Assembly: GCA_023101725.1 (NCBI GenBank)
Contig: JALJCO010013629.1
Span: 140,446 to 204,445 of the forward strand
Reading direction: 5' to 3'
DNA: 64,000 bases
DNA from: Atherinomorus stipes
Taxonomy: Eukaryota; Chordata; Actinopteri; Atheriniformes; Atherinidae
In this document: one piece after another, positions 1 through 10,895 of the stretch
Layout: the number at the start of each line of letters is the position of its first letter
Numbering within the stretch: the stretch's first letter is position 1
Position numbers and translations under genes: made by a program
The notes under the pieces: generated by a model
Told to the model about the DNA's origin: nothing
What the model saw: only the letters and a program-made list of their open reading frames with translations
Database searches by the model: none

Positions 1-325
1 TAGAGCAGGTTAGCCAATGGTCGAAGGATCGGCGGTTCGATCCCCGAGCCATATGTTGGTGTGTCCTTGGGCAAGACACTTAACCCTCCTTGCCTCCAGT
101 GGGGGCACTGCTGGTGTATGAATGTGTGTGAATGTTCCGGTGGTGGTTGGAGGGGTCATAGGCGCAAAATGGCAGCCACGCTTCCATCAGTCTGCCCCAG
201 GGCAGCTGTGGCTACATATGTAGTTTACCATCACCAAGTATGAATGAGGAGTGAAAGAATAATGGATCTACTGTAAAGTGCTTTGAGTGCCACGAAAACG
301 CTATAGAAATCTAATCCATTATTAT
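1..325 (+). repeat. tRNA-derived SINE, cut by the window edge
   Basis: The first 325 bases resemble a common fish SINE. A pol III B-box (GGTTCGATCCC) lies at 34-44, followed by the diagnostic 'tgtgtccttgggcaagacac' block at 60-79 and a tail ending in a short ATT repeat near 318-327. The 'aagtgctttgagtg' tail segment is of the type shared with fish LINEs. The element lies in the intron before copy A exon 6. It is not a functional tRNA gene because no cloverleaf can be drawn. Its 5' end may be just outside the window. Confidence 0.7.
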
Positions 326-707
326 TAAGGTTCAGGTGATGTAGAGCTGGTCCACTGTTCCACGGCCAGGGACAAAAACCACAGTGCTCCTCATCAATCT
401 ATCCAATGGACCTGCCTAGATTTTACCAAAAAGGATTAGAAGTGGGATTCTCCTTATAATTGGAACACACCGCTTCTCAAAAGGGGTTGGTGACCCTCTT
501 TTTAAGAAGTTGGACTAAAATTAGTGTTTAAACTAAAGAAGAACTCAGCAGAAAAATTAAGAAGAGGTCAATGTACCCAGAGCCAACAGCAAAAGAAGTT
601 CTTGTACAAATGACAAAGTAAAGCAAAGATTTGTCAGTTCACTTCACTAAATTCAGCTGTTTATCATTTGCACCAGCTTGTGCTTGTGCTAGCTTGTACC
701 ATTACAG

Positions 708-900
708 CAGGTGTAGGCAACTCTGGTCCAGCGTCCTACAGGTGTTAAAGAGTTTTCTTTGCTGCGACACACCTCACTCTAATCAATGGGCAATTGTGCA
801 GAGCTTGATGTGAAGCTCTGCATAATTCCATAGGTGAGTTGCCACGGGCAAACTCCTGTTACCTGCAGGATGCCGGCCCTCGATGGCCGGAGTTGCCCAC
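708..900. mobile_element. hAT-like MITE with 8-bp target duplication
   Basis: A 193-bp element flanked by identical 8-bp sequences CATTACAG (700-707 and 901-908). Its ends are imperfect inverted repeats (CAGGTGTAGGCAACTC on the left, GAGTTGCCCAC on the right). The 8-bp duplication is typical of hAT transposons. It has no coding capacity. It lies in the intron upstream of copy A exon 6. Confidence 0.7.
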
Positions 901-1180
901 CATTACAGCATCTAGAATATAAAAGCTATTGAAAAATAATTGTGAAAATCTTCACAGATTAAGTTAATATTTAGCTGAAGAAAAACTGGGTCAGAATTGA
1001 ATTGCTTGTGACAAGTCTTGAAAGTTTACTTTGCTTCTTAGTCCCACTACCTGTTCAGTCCATGAAGGAACATTCAATCCTTTAGCTTATTCAGTGGTTT
1101 CAAGAGTAAACAGGCTCTAATTCATGAGAGAATATTGATTTAACATCAGAATTCAAATGAATACTATTTTTTACTCGCAG

Positions 1181-1322
1181 TGGACCCACCTGTTCCCTCG
1201 TGTGAAGAGGGAACCTACTTACCCAGATTTGTGTCCCCAACACCTGAAAATGGAGCCCACATCACAGCTGAAGTCAACAAAGAGCTGGAGATCAGAATCA
1301 GAGCACAAGCGACACATTCAGT
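1181..1322 (+). CDS. Copy A exon 6
   Basis: This 142-nt exon has acceptor 'ttactcgcag' and donor 'gtaaga'. It enters in phase 1 and leaves in phase 2. It encodes the segment beginning VDPPVPSCEEGTYLPRF and is fully open. Copy B exon 6 (60266-60406) has a one-base loss after the Cys codon that this copy lacks. Confidence 0.85.
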
Positions 1323-1402
1323 GTAAGACTGAGTTCAGATTGGCCTGCTGGTAGCGACACAACATCAGCACCAACAGAAATGTCTGCTTTGTTTTCATAC
1401 AG

Positions 1403-1546
1403 GATACAAGACCTCATCATCAGCGGACCCACAAACATCACCAAGCACAAGATCACACATGATGAGTTTGTCATCAGGTGGACTCCGGTCTCAGACGACC
1501 TGGGAGATTATTTCCCAATCTGCTTTGCTGTGGAATCTGCCACAGG
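1403..1546 (+). CDS. Copy A exon 7
   Basis: This 144-nt exon sits between 'tttcatacag' and 'gtgaga'. The reading frame is open and encodes a segment including GPTNITKHKITHDEFVIRW. Copy B exon 7 (60487-60630) has the same length and differs by very few bases, which fixes both splice sites. Confidence 0.85.
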
Positions 1547-1629
1547 GTGAGATCTGATTTCATCTTATTTCCCAAACAGAATTAGTTTGGAAAAGAAAAA
1601 CCTTGATCTAATGTTGTCCATATTTGCAG

Positions 1630-1707
1630 GGCTGCCCTGAACAGCTATAGAAGCTCTCACCAAACCAATTCTTCCCATTCCCATTCCCATTATACCCCAA
1701 CTTCACA
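1630..1707 (+). pseudogene. Copy A exon 8 with one-base insertion
   Basis: The exon aligns with copy B exon 8 (60713-60786). It has 'tatagaagctctc' where copy B has 'tatagagctctc', so one extra A shifts the frame. Splice signals (tttgcag / gtaagt) are intact. The downstream Pro/Ile-rich coding sense is restored if that base is ignored. Confidence 0.75.
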
Positions 1708-1927
1708 GTAAGTGACATTTCACTGAGTTCTGTTTATAAAAAATCATATCAGAGAAAATAATAGGCCATAAACTTTAAAATTTTCAAGACTGGCCAATAA
1801 TTATAAAGGATTGAAAATGAAAAGGGTTTAGTTGCAGAAGGAAGTTTTACTTTTAGTCCAGGAATAAGTTGTAATTATCAAAGAGAAAATGTATTTCATT
1901 TCAGTAAAATGTATGATTGATTTTCAG

Positions 1928-1986
1928 GTCTGGCATCTACCAGTCTGAGATGAGGTGTGTTTTTGTGAATGTAAAGAAGGAACAAC
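1928..1986 (+). pseudogene. Copy A exon 9, acceptor-edge base loss
   Basis: The exon carries the sense for SGIYQSEMRCVFVNV followed by donor 'gtgagt'. Joined to exon 8 (which ends in phase 1), it is one base short at the 'ttttcag' junction. Copy B exon 9 (60984-61042) is also off-phase at this junction, by a different length. Confidence 0.65.
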
Positions 1987-2149
1987 GTGAGTGTTATTTT
2001 TACATTTAACTTTGTTAGGATCCAGTGCACTACACATCTGCTCTTATCCATGGGATTTGTCTCTTTAAAATCAGTTTTACAGTTTTGCATGTCATGATAA
2101 CATGAATATAGACAGTAATAACACTCTAAATCTTGAAGCACTGATCTGA

Positions 2150-2760
2150 AAGCTCACATTTACACACAAAACAAACTGAACTCACAATAGAACACAGAAA
2201 AAATTGAGCTCATATTAAGCCCACGCAACAAACTGAACGCAAGTTAGCACACACAAAAACTGAGCTCACATTAGCAGAAAAAAGAATTGAGCTCATATTA
2301 GCACACTCAACAACCTGAGCCCACATTAGCACAAACAACAAATTGAGCTTACATTAGCACACACAAACTGAGCTCACATTAACACACAAACAAATTGACC
2401 GCATATTAGCACACACAAGAAACTGAGCTCACATTAGCGCATAAAACAAATTAAGCTCACATTAGCACACACAACAAATTGAGCTCATATTAACACACAA
2501 CAAACTTAGCTCACATTATAACATACAAGAAACTGAGCTCACATTAGCACATACAACAAATTGAGCTCACATGAGCACACACAACAAAGTGAGCTCACAT
2601 TCACACTCAACAAACTGAGCTCATATAAGAACACAAACAAATTGAGCTCATAGAAGCACTCACAACAAACTAAGCTTACATTAGCACATGCAGCTTACTC
2701 AGCTCAAACACTCAGCACACACAACTTACTGAGCTGTCACTAGCATACAACAAGCTGGGC
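2150..2760 (+). repeat. Intronic AC/AG-rich minisatellite, copy A
   Basis: About 20 degenerate units of 27-29 bp built around 'gagctcacattagcacac' lie between copy A exons 9 and 10. The corresponding intron of copy B holds a related array with different unit spacing (61205-61620). The array therefore predates the gene duplication and has been rearranged separately. Confidence 0.8.
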
Positions 2761-3043
2761 TAAGACTACGAAAACACCAAAATGTTTAAAAATGATATTC
2801 ACAAATCTTTCAATTTTCCTCATCTGTGGTTCAACCACGGTTAGCTGGTACTGCTCCAACTTGTAGTACCAGTCTTTTCACAAGTGATGCATCATTTTGT
2901 AAGAATAACTAGCTGTAAGCTGGTAGATGAGTCAAAATCCCATCAAAATCTATTCTGACATGTCAGCTTCATAATCTCTGATCTTCTCTGTGGCTCCATT
3001 TACCATTTTAAGAATTAAAACCACAGTATGTCTTTTATTCCAG

Positions 3044-3234
3044 TCCAAGCCAAAGTGACCTGCAGTGAAACAACAATGACAGTGGAGATTGACAAATCTT
3101 CCTTCTATGGACTCCAAGAGGATCATGTTCGCCTCAGTGACCCCACCAACACCGCCTGCAGCCTGGAGAGATACTCCAACAGCACTCACATCATCGGTGT
3201 GATCCCCCTCAACGCTTGTGGTACTCAGATCGAG
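3044..3234 (+). CDS. Copy A exon 10, start of the ZP module
   Basis: This 191-nt open exon is bounded by 'tattccag' and 'gtaacc'. It encodes the N-terminal ZP segment (VTCSETTMTVEIDKSSFYG) with conserved cysteines and an N-glycosylation sequon NST. Copy B exon 10 (61785-61968) is shorter, with one 1-bp and one 3-bp loss and a divergent patch. Confidence 0.87.
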
Positions 3235-3317
3235 GTAACCTGAGGTCATTTCTGACATCATACAGGTGTCATTCATCAGCAGTGTGAGGACTGATTATAT
3301 AACGGTTCACTCTGCAG

Positions 3318-3652
3318 GAAGACGATGACTACCTCTACTTCAAGAATGAAATCACCACAAAGGAGGAAGATGAAGTTCTGATCACCAGGAGGCACCTGGT
3401 GGAGGCCCGGTTCTACTGCCAGTAAGGCTTCGGTACCTTCACATACCAGTTTGAGTTCTACCCTGACGTCCAGTTCGGAGCCATGATGGATCCAAACTCG
3501 TATCCTCTGGAGTACGACATCGGGAGCAGGATTTACATGCAGATAGACGCCTCCTCCTCCATCAACAACACCGAGATGTTTGTGGAGTCCTGCAGAGCTG
3601 CACCGTATGACAACCCCAACTACCACCCAACCTACTCCATCATCGAGAACGG
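3318..3652 (+). pseudogene. Copy A exon 11, ZP module with internal deletion and stop
   Basis: The exon begins GAAGACGATGAC after 'ctctgcag' and ends in phase 2 before 'gtacga'. At 3419-3424 it reads CAG TAA. Copy B has about 65 additional bases at this point (62158-62222), so copy A has lost them and gained an in-frame stop. After the deletion the frame continues openly through FYPDVQFGAMMDPNSYPLEY to the donor. Confidence 0.85.
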
Positions 3653-4935
3653 GTACGAGGCACTCAGGGGTGAAGGGGAGAGGTTTAGACTTGTTGGATC
3701 ATCTAGGAGAGCCAGAAATAACTAACAGAAGAGATTCAGACTTTTCTCGTAGGGCAGGGTCACATTTGGCACGATTGGTTTAATCCCATTTCAACTCACC
3801 GGGTGTCAAAAGTCTACAAACAGCTTCCGGTCACTTGCAAAGTTTGAAATGCGCCACTATGTGACCGCGTTTGCGTGGGTGATAGGGGTGGGAAGAATCC
3901 GGTACTCTGAATGGCATATAATAACAGAAATAACAGATAATGAGAATGCAGTGCATACCCGGGTGAGTGAGTGACGCTCAGGAGGAAAAATGTGACAGGC
4001 TGCTCCAGAGAAGGCTGGCTGAGCCGAAGACTGAACCGCATCACTATTAGATGTTTGATCGGGAGATTATTGACGTCTGCAGTCGGGTCTCGTATTCGCT
4101 CCCTTTACATAGCTCTGACAGTTCGGTCATTTAGGCAATAGCTGTTAACAGATTAATGTTAACGTCCGGTTAAAAAAGTTAAACAAACAGTTAAAACAAA
4201 GCTTACAGCACCGTCACATCACCCACTGCGCGAAGGCACCAAGTGCCAAAAGGGACCCCAAATATATCAGGCTGAACACAGTCCACTGGCCACCAGAGTA
4301 AAGCCTGACCTGAGTCACACCGGTGAAAAAGTCGTAAATGTCGGAAAACGTAAAGGTTTTAAAATTGTCAGCAGTTATCAGAGATCTTATCTTCAGCGAC
4401 TCCACTGAATGAAGCGTTTCATCAGGACTTTTTTCTTTTATCAGTGGGTTTTTAATTGCCTCGTTTCAGTCATTTATGTTTAATTATTCCATGAAGTTTA
4501 GAAATGTGACGCGACTTCACAGCGTTCAGCTGTCACGTGATGATGAAATGATTCAGTTATTACATCATGTGTCAGTAATGGGGAGGTTACCTGTTACAGA
4601 TGCACGAACACATGCTCTTTAAGGTCATGCAGTCTAAGCCTAGTTTGAAATTAAATGCATTGATTAATATTAGATTATTATGGGCTACATACGATGCCAT
4701 GTTACCATGTCTTTATTTCAACACGGGCCGGGAGGTTACGGGCACTTCTGCATATAGTCCACTATAGTGGAAGCTATTGCATCATCCCATACAAAAAAAA
4801 AAAAAAAAAAAAAAAATCCCATTGGCTGGTCATTTACATGGGAAAAGTAGTCTGTGAAACCAAGATGGCTGACAGACAGGGAGAAAGACCAAACACCTTG
4901 GCTGTTTCACTTTCTACCTTCTATAAAAAGACAGG

Positions 4936-4937
<2 letters not shown>

Positions 4938-4970
<33 letters not shown>
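4938..4970. repeat. TA microsatellite
   Basis: An interrupted (TA)n run with an internal TATG, inside copy A intron 11. Confidence 0.9.
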
Positions 4971-4971
<1 letters not shown>

Positions 4972-5295
4972 ACATCAAGTAACCTCAAAGGTGACATGTA
5001 AAGATTTTCCAAGATTCAATTTCATCTTTGGAGGAAATACAGATTAATCATCTGTCCACTCTATTGTACATCATGCATCACTAGCTGCGTTTAAATTCGG
5101 TGCAATGTAAATTACTACCAATGTTGTTCTTAAAAAAACTCATATCCAATAATGCTTTGGCTGTAAATCAACGTCTTTATGTTTTTATAATTTAATTTGA
5201 GTTTTTTCTATATATTCTTGTATTTTGTAGAGCTCAAAAAGACAGGAATACATTTGAGTTTCCAGACTCAAGTGAGAAAGACAGTGCTTCTAAAA

Positions 5296-8200
5296 CAGCT
5301 GCAGTGGTGTAGCAGTGGAAAAGGCCCCCCCTCACACAGCTGCTACGCTGCAGGTTTAGTGGTGTAGCAGTGGAAAAGGTCCCCCCTCACACAGCTGCTA
5401 CGCTGCAGGTTTAGTGGTGTAGCAGTGGAAATGGTCCCCCCTCTCACAGCTGCTACGCTGCAGGTTTAGTGGTGTAGCAGTGGAAAAGGCCCCCCTCACA
5501 CAGCTGCTACGCTGCAGGTTTAGTGGTGTAGCAGTGGAAAAGGTCCCCCCTCACACAGCTGCTACGCTGCAGGTTTAGTGGTGTAGCAGTGGAAATGGTC
5601 CCCCCTCTCACAGCTGCTACGCTGCAGGTTTAGTGGTGTAGCAGTGGAAAAGGCCCCCCCTCACACAGCTGCTACGCTGCAGGTTTAGTGGTGTAGCAGT
5701 GGAAAAGGTCCCCCCTCACACAGCTGCTACGCTGCAGGTTTAGTGGTGTAGCAGTGGAAAAGGTCCCCCCTCACACAGCTGCTACGCTGCAGGTTTAGTG
5801 GTGTAGCAGTGGAAAAGGCCCCCCCCTCACACAGCTGCTACGCTGCAGGTTTAGTGGTGTAGCAGTGGAAAAGGTCCCCCCTCACACAGCTGCTACGCTG
5901 CAGGTTTAGTGGTGTAGCAGTGGAAAAGGTCCCCCCTCACACAGCTGCTACGCTGCAGGTTTAGTGGTGTAGCAGTGGAAAAGGTCCCCCCCTCACACAG
6001 CTGCTACGCTGCAGGTTTAGTGGTGTAGCAGTGGAAAAGGTCCCCCCTCACACAGCTGCTATGCTGCAGGTTTAGTGGTGTAGCAGTGGAAAAGGTCCCC
6101 CCTCACACAGCTGCTATGCTGCAGGTTTAGTGGTGTAGCAGTGGAAAGGTCCCCCCTCACACAGCTGCTACGCTGAAGGTTTAGTGGTGTAGCAGTGGAA
6201 AAGGTCCCCCCTCACACAGCTGCTACGCTGCAGGTTTAGTGGTGCAGCAGTGGAAAAGGTCCCCCCTCACACAGCTGCTACGCTGCAGGTTTAGTGGTGC
6301 AGCAGTGGAAAAGGTCCCCCCTCACACAGCTGCTACGCTGCAGGTTTAGTGGTGTAGCAGTGGAAAACGTCCCCCCCTCACACAGCTGCTACGCTGCAGG
6401 TTTAGTGGTGTAGCAGTGGAAAAGGCCCCCCCTCACACAGCTGCTACGCTGCAGGTTTAGTGGTGTAGCAGTGGAAAAGGTCCCCCCTCACACAGCTGCT
6501 ACCCCGCAGGTTTAGTGGTGTAGCAGTGGAAAAAGTCCCCCCTCACACAGCTGCTTCGCTGCAGGTTTAGTGGTGTAGCAGTGGAAAAGGTCCCCCCTCA
6601 CACAGCTGCTACGCTGCAGGTTTAGTGGTGTAGCAGTGGAAAAGGCCCCCCCTCACACAGCCTCCCGCTGCAGGTTTAGTGGTGTAGCAGTGAAAAAGGC
6701 CCCCCCTCACACAGCCTCCCGCTGCAGGTTTAGTGGTGTAGCAGTGGAAAAGGCCCCCCTCACACAGCCTCCCCGCTGCAGGTTTAGTGGTGTAGCAGTG
6801 GAAAAGGTCCCCCCTCACACAGCCTCCCGCTGCAGGTTTAGTGGTGTAGCAGTGGAAAAGGCCCCCCTCACACAGCCTCCCGCTGCAGGTTTAGTGGTGT
6901 AGCAGTTGAGAAAGTCCCCCCTCACACAGCTGCTACGCTGCAGGTTTAGTGGTGTAGCAGTGGAAAAGGCCCCCCCTCTCACAGCTGCTACGCTGCAGGT
7001 TTAGTGGTGTAGCAGTGGAAAAGGCCCCCCCTCACACAGCTGCTTCGCTGCAGGTTTAGTGGTGTAGCAGTGGAAATGGTCCCCCCTCTCACAGCTGCTA
7101 CGCTGCAGGTTTAGTGGTGTAGCAGTGGAAAAGCCCCCCCCTCACACAGATGCTACGCTGCAGGTTTAGTGGTGTAGCAGTGGAAAGGCCCCCCTCACAC
7201 AGATGCTACGCTGCAGGTTTAGTGGTGTAGCAGTGGAAATGGTCCCCCCTCACACAGCTGCTATGCTGCAGGTTTAGTGGTGTAGCAGTGGAAAAGGTCC
7301 CCCCTCACACAGCTGCTACGCTGCAGGTTTAGTGGTTTAGCAGTGGAAAAGGTCCCCCCCTCACACAGATGCTATGCTGCAGGTTTAGTGGTGTAGCAGT
7401 GGAAAAGGTCCCCCCTCACACAGCTGCTACGCTGCAGGTTTAGTGGTGTAGCAGTGGAAAAGGTCCCCCCTCACACAGCTGCTACGCTGCAGGTTTAGTG
7501 GTGTAGCAGTGGAAAAGGTCCCCCCTCACACAGCTGCTACGCTGCAGGTTTAGTGGTGTAGCAGTGGAAAAGGTCCCCCCTCACACAGCTGCTATGCTGC
7601 AGGTTTAGTGGTGTAGCAGTGGAAAAGGCCCCCCCTCACACAGCTGCTACGCTGCAGGTTTAGTGGTGTAGCAGTGGAAAAAGTCCCCCCTCACAGAGCT
7701 GCTACGCTGCAGGTTTAGTGGTGTAGCAGTGGAAATGGTCCCCCCTCACACAGCTGCTACGCTGCAGGTTTAGTGGTGTAGCAGTGGAAAAGGCCCCCCC
7801 TCACACAGCTGCTACGCTGCAGGTTTAGTGGTGTAGCAGTGGAAAACGTCCCCCCTCACACAGCTGCTATGCTGCAGGTTTAGTGGTGTAGCAGTGGAAA
7901 AGGCCCCCCCTCACACAGCTGCTACGCTGCAGGTTTAGTGGTGTAGCAGTGGAAAAGGCCCCTCCTCACACAGCTGCTATGCTGCAGGTTTAGTGGTGTA
8001 GCAGTGGAAAAGGCCCCCCTCACACAGCTGCTACGCTGCAGGTTTAGTGGTGTAGCAGTGGAAAAGGCCCCCCCTCACACAGCCTCCCGCTGCAGGTTTA
8101 GTGGTGTAGCAGTGGAAAAGGTCCCCCCTCACACAGCTGCTATGCTGCAGGTTTAGTGGTGTAGCAGTGGAAAAGGTCCCCCCCTCACACAGCTGCTATG

Positions 8201-9188
8201 CTGCAGGTTTAGTGGTGTAGCAGTGGAAAAGGTCCCCCCCTAACACAGCTGCTATGCTGCAGGTTTAGTGGTGTAGCAGTGGAAAAGGTCCCCCCTCACA
8301 CAGCTGCTACGCTGCAGGTTTAGTGGTGTAGCAGTGGAAAAGGTCCCCCCTCACACAGCTGCTACGCTGCAGGTTTAGTGGTGTAGCAGTGGAAAAGGTC
8401 CCCCCTCACACAGCTGCTATGCTGCAGGTTTAGTGGTGTAGCAGTGGAAAACGTCCCCCCTCACACAGCTGCTACGCTGCAGGTTTAGTGGTGTAGCAGT
8501 GGAAAAGTCCCCCCTCACACAGCTGCTTCGCTGCAGGTTTAGTGGTGTAGCAGTGGAAATGGTCCCCCCTCACACAGCTGCTACGCTGCAGGTTTAGTGG
8601 TGTAGCAGTGGAAAAGGTCCCTCCTCACAAAGCCTCCCGCTGCAGGTTTAGTGGTGTAGCAGTGGAAAAGGTCCCCCCTCACACAGCTGCTACGCTGCAG
8701 GTTTAGTGGTGTAGCAGTGGAAAACGTCCCCCCTCACACAGCTGCTATGCTGCAGGTTTAGTGGTGTAGCAGTGGAAAAGGTCCCCCCTCACACAGCTGC
8801 TACGCTGCAGGTTTAGTGGTGTAGCAGTGGAAAAGGTCCCTCCTCACAAAGCCTCCCGCTGCAGGTTTAGTGGTGTAGCAGTGGAAATGGTCCCCCCTCA
8901 CACAGCTGCTATGCTGCAGGTTTAGTGGTGTAGCAGTGGAAATGGTCCCCCCTCACACAACTTCTATGCTGCAGGTTTAGTGGTGTAGCAGTGGAAAAAG
9001 TCCCCCCTCACACAACTGCTATGCTGCAGGTTTAGTGGTGTAGCAGTGGAAAAGGTCCCCCCTCACACAGCTGCTATGCTGCAGGTTTAGTGGTGTAGCA
9101 GTGGAAAAGGTCCCCCCTCACACAGCTGCTATGCTGCAGGTTTAGTGGTGTAGCAGTGGAAAAGGTCCCCCCCTCACACAGCTGCTAA
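5296..9188 (+). repeat. 55-bp satellite array, block 1 (about 70 units)
   Basis: Head-to-tail copies of a 55-bp unit containing 'gtggtgtagcagtggaaaag', a run of 5-7 C, and 'cacacagctgctacgctgca'. Variants recur: 'cagcctcccgctg', 'cagatgctacg', 'aaatggtcc', 'ctatgctg'. The unit is not a multiple of three, and short ORFs in it are incidental. The block stops exactly at the 5' LTR of the Ty3/Gypsy element, in the variant unit ending 'gctgctaa'. Confidence 0.95.
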
Positions 9189-10395
9189 TGTGACAAGTTG
9201 AAATATAAGCTATTATTACAGAAATATCACACAGTTAATTACTGCAAGAAACAAAAGATGCCTGATTAACTCATTAAGTAATTCATGATTTATGATTAAA
9301 AAGGGTTAAAATGGTTAAAAAATGGTTAAAATGTTTAGTTACAAAAAGCACTTTCAGTTAAAACTCATTTTCTTAAAAAGAATAAATAACATGATGTTTT
9401 CAAATCATTTGTTAAATTGATTTCAGATGGTTAAAAGTATATTTAAGTTGTATTTTCAGTGTACTGCTATGTGGCCTATTAGTCTGTGATCTGGGATCGA
9501 TTGCTTTTGCCTGCAGCCACTCACGTTAGAGGAGTCAGTGGCGTTTTCCTCATTCGAGTAAACTCCCTCGCTAAGGAAACACCACCTGATCACTCTCGTG
9601 ATTATTTCTTCTTTATTTATCAGGTATGTAACGTTGTTGCTTTACTAAATGAAACTATAACACTTATAAACTTGTTTTCATACTGTTAAGAGTGTTTCAG
9701 TACCGAAAATGCATTATATTGTTTGCTATGAGAAAGAGAAAGTGTACTGCTCCGGCCAGCGGGCGCGTTAGCATTTGCCTCGTGACTTAGCCACGTTAGC
9801 TCAGACACACGATGGTCACGCTGTCATTGCTAAATACTGTGTGAATATAAAAGGTATCTGACACTTACTATGCAATGTTTAGACAATGTTTCATGTGTTT
9901 TATTAATGTTTTATCGGCGAACAAGGTGTTGCAGTTGCTGCTTTATTATTTAGATGGTATCCGAGAAACCATATGGATGTAATGGATATGAGGCCTTCTA
10001 GCACGTGTGTTAGCGATGTTTTTCTGTGTTAGCCAGACTACTGCAGATGCACCGAGTGGTTCTAATGTTGCTGTGAAAGCAAATGGAAGTAATTATATGC
10101 TGTACACTTGTTTATATTGTGTTTATATAACAATTTATTAATTTTGTGAAAGTTTTGTTATAAATGGGAAATTGTGCATTTGTCAGTAACCAAGCAGATA
10201 ATATTTTCTGGGAAAGATGATATATTTTTGCAAATAGGGTATGTATCCCACTGCAACTTACCTGTTGTAAAGTTTTTGTTAATGTATGTTTTTATAATTC
10301 ATTCGAGTAAACTCCCTCGCTAAGGAAACACCACCTGATCACTCTCGTGATTATTTCTTCTTTATTTATCAGCCCCCCTATCCAGGGGCGCAACA
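9189..10395 (+). repeat. 5' LTR of Ty3/Gypsy 1
   Basis: A 1207-bp LTR starting TGTGACAAG and ending GCGCAACA. A TATAAAAG box lies at 9846-9853. A 73-bp segment occurs twice inside the LTR (9551-9623 and 10300-10372). The first copy ends CAG followed by GTATGT. Confidence 0.95.
9846..9853 (+). promoter_or_regulatory. TATA box in 5' LTR
   Basis: TATAAAAG in the LTR is the probable core promoter of the element. The identical sequence is in the 3' LTR. The start site is inferred to be about 25-30 bp downstream. Confidence 0.55.
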
Positions 10396-10398
10396 TTT

Positions 10399-10416
10399 TG
10401 GAGGCACCGCTGGGAT
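10399..10416 (+). promoter_or_regulatory. Primer binding site for tRNA-Thr
   Basis: TGGAGGCACCGCTGGGAT lies three bases after the 5' LTR. It is complementary to the 3' end of vertebrate tRNA-Thr(AGT), including the CCA tail, as judged from the known tRNA sequence. This primes minus-strand synthesis. Confidence 0.75.
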
Positions 10417-10627
10417 GGCTCTTCCGATGCCCGGTACCCACAGCCTGGTGACCGAAGTCCGATGCAGCTAAATCCCCCCACACCCTAACCCAGGAAGGTG
10501 TTGCTGTGCGACGAGAGCTTGAAGTTGGTGGTTGAGTACCGTCACCTGAGGCCAGCAAGAGATCATCAGGAGCATTAAAGACCGTCCAGTTCAGAGCTAA
10601 GTCCTGTGCAGACCTATCCAGTTAACA

Positions 10628-10895
10628 ATGACAGCCATGGAAACGTTACAAGAAGAAGTAGTAGGAGAACTACATACCCTGACAAGAGAAAATTTACTTT
10701 CAGTTTGTGATTTTCTTCTCATATCTGGGGACCAAAGAGCAACATGTTGAAAAGAAATCACGCATTTCCCTCCTGACTCATATAATGAAGTACCTCGAAA
10801 GGGAGGAAGTGACTGAGTTAGAGGATGGTGGCATGTCCATATTTTTGCAGCTGAAAGACAAAATTGCAGACTTGACCACTGAGGTTGAGGGATGA
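10628..10895 (+). pseudogene. 5' part of gag, split over two frames
   Basis: An ATG at 10628 opens a frame (MTAMETLQEE...) that stops at about 10748. The sense then continues in a second frame, visible as KSRISLLTHIMKYLEREE at about 10758-10811, up to about 10893. The main gag frame then follows in a third frame from 10885. Two indels therefore separate the acidic, helix-forming N-terminal segment from the capsid region. No restored protein is inferred. Confidence 0.65.

Noticed and set aside
1..60. tRNA gene at the left edge
   Set aside because: A B-box is present, but no cloverleaf or A-box at proper spacing. The downstream sequence is SINE body.
5296..9188. CRISPR-like array of regular direct repeats
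   Set aside because: The 55-bp units abut with no unique spacers, and the genome is clearly vertebrate. It is a satellite.
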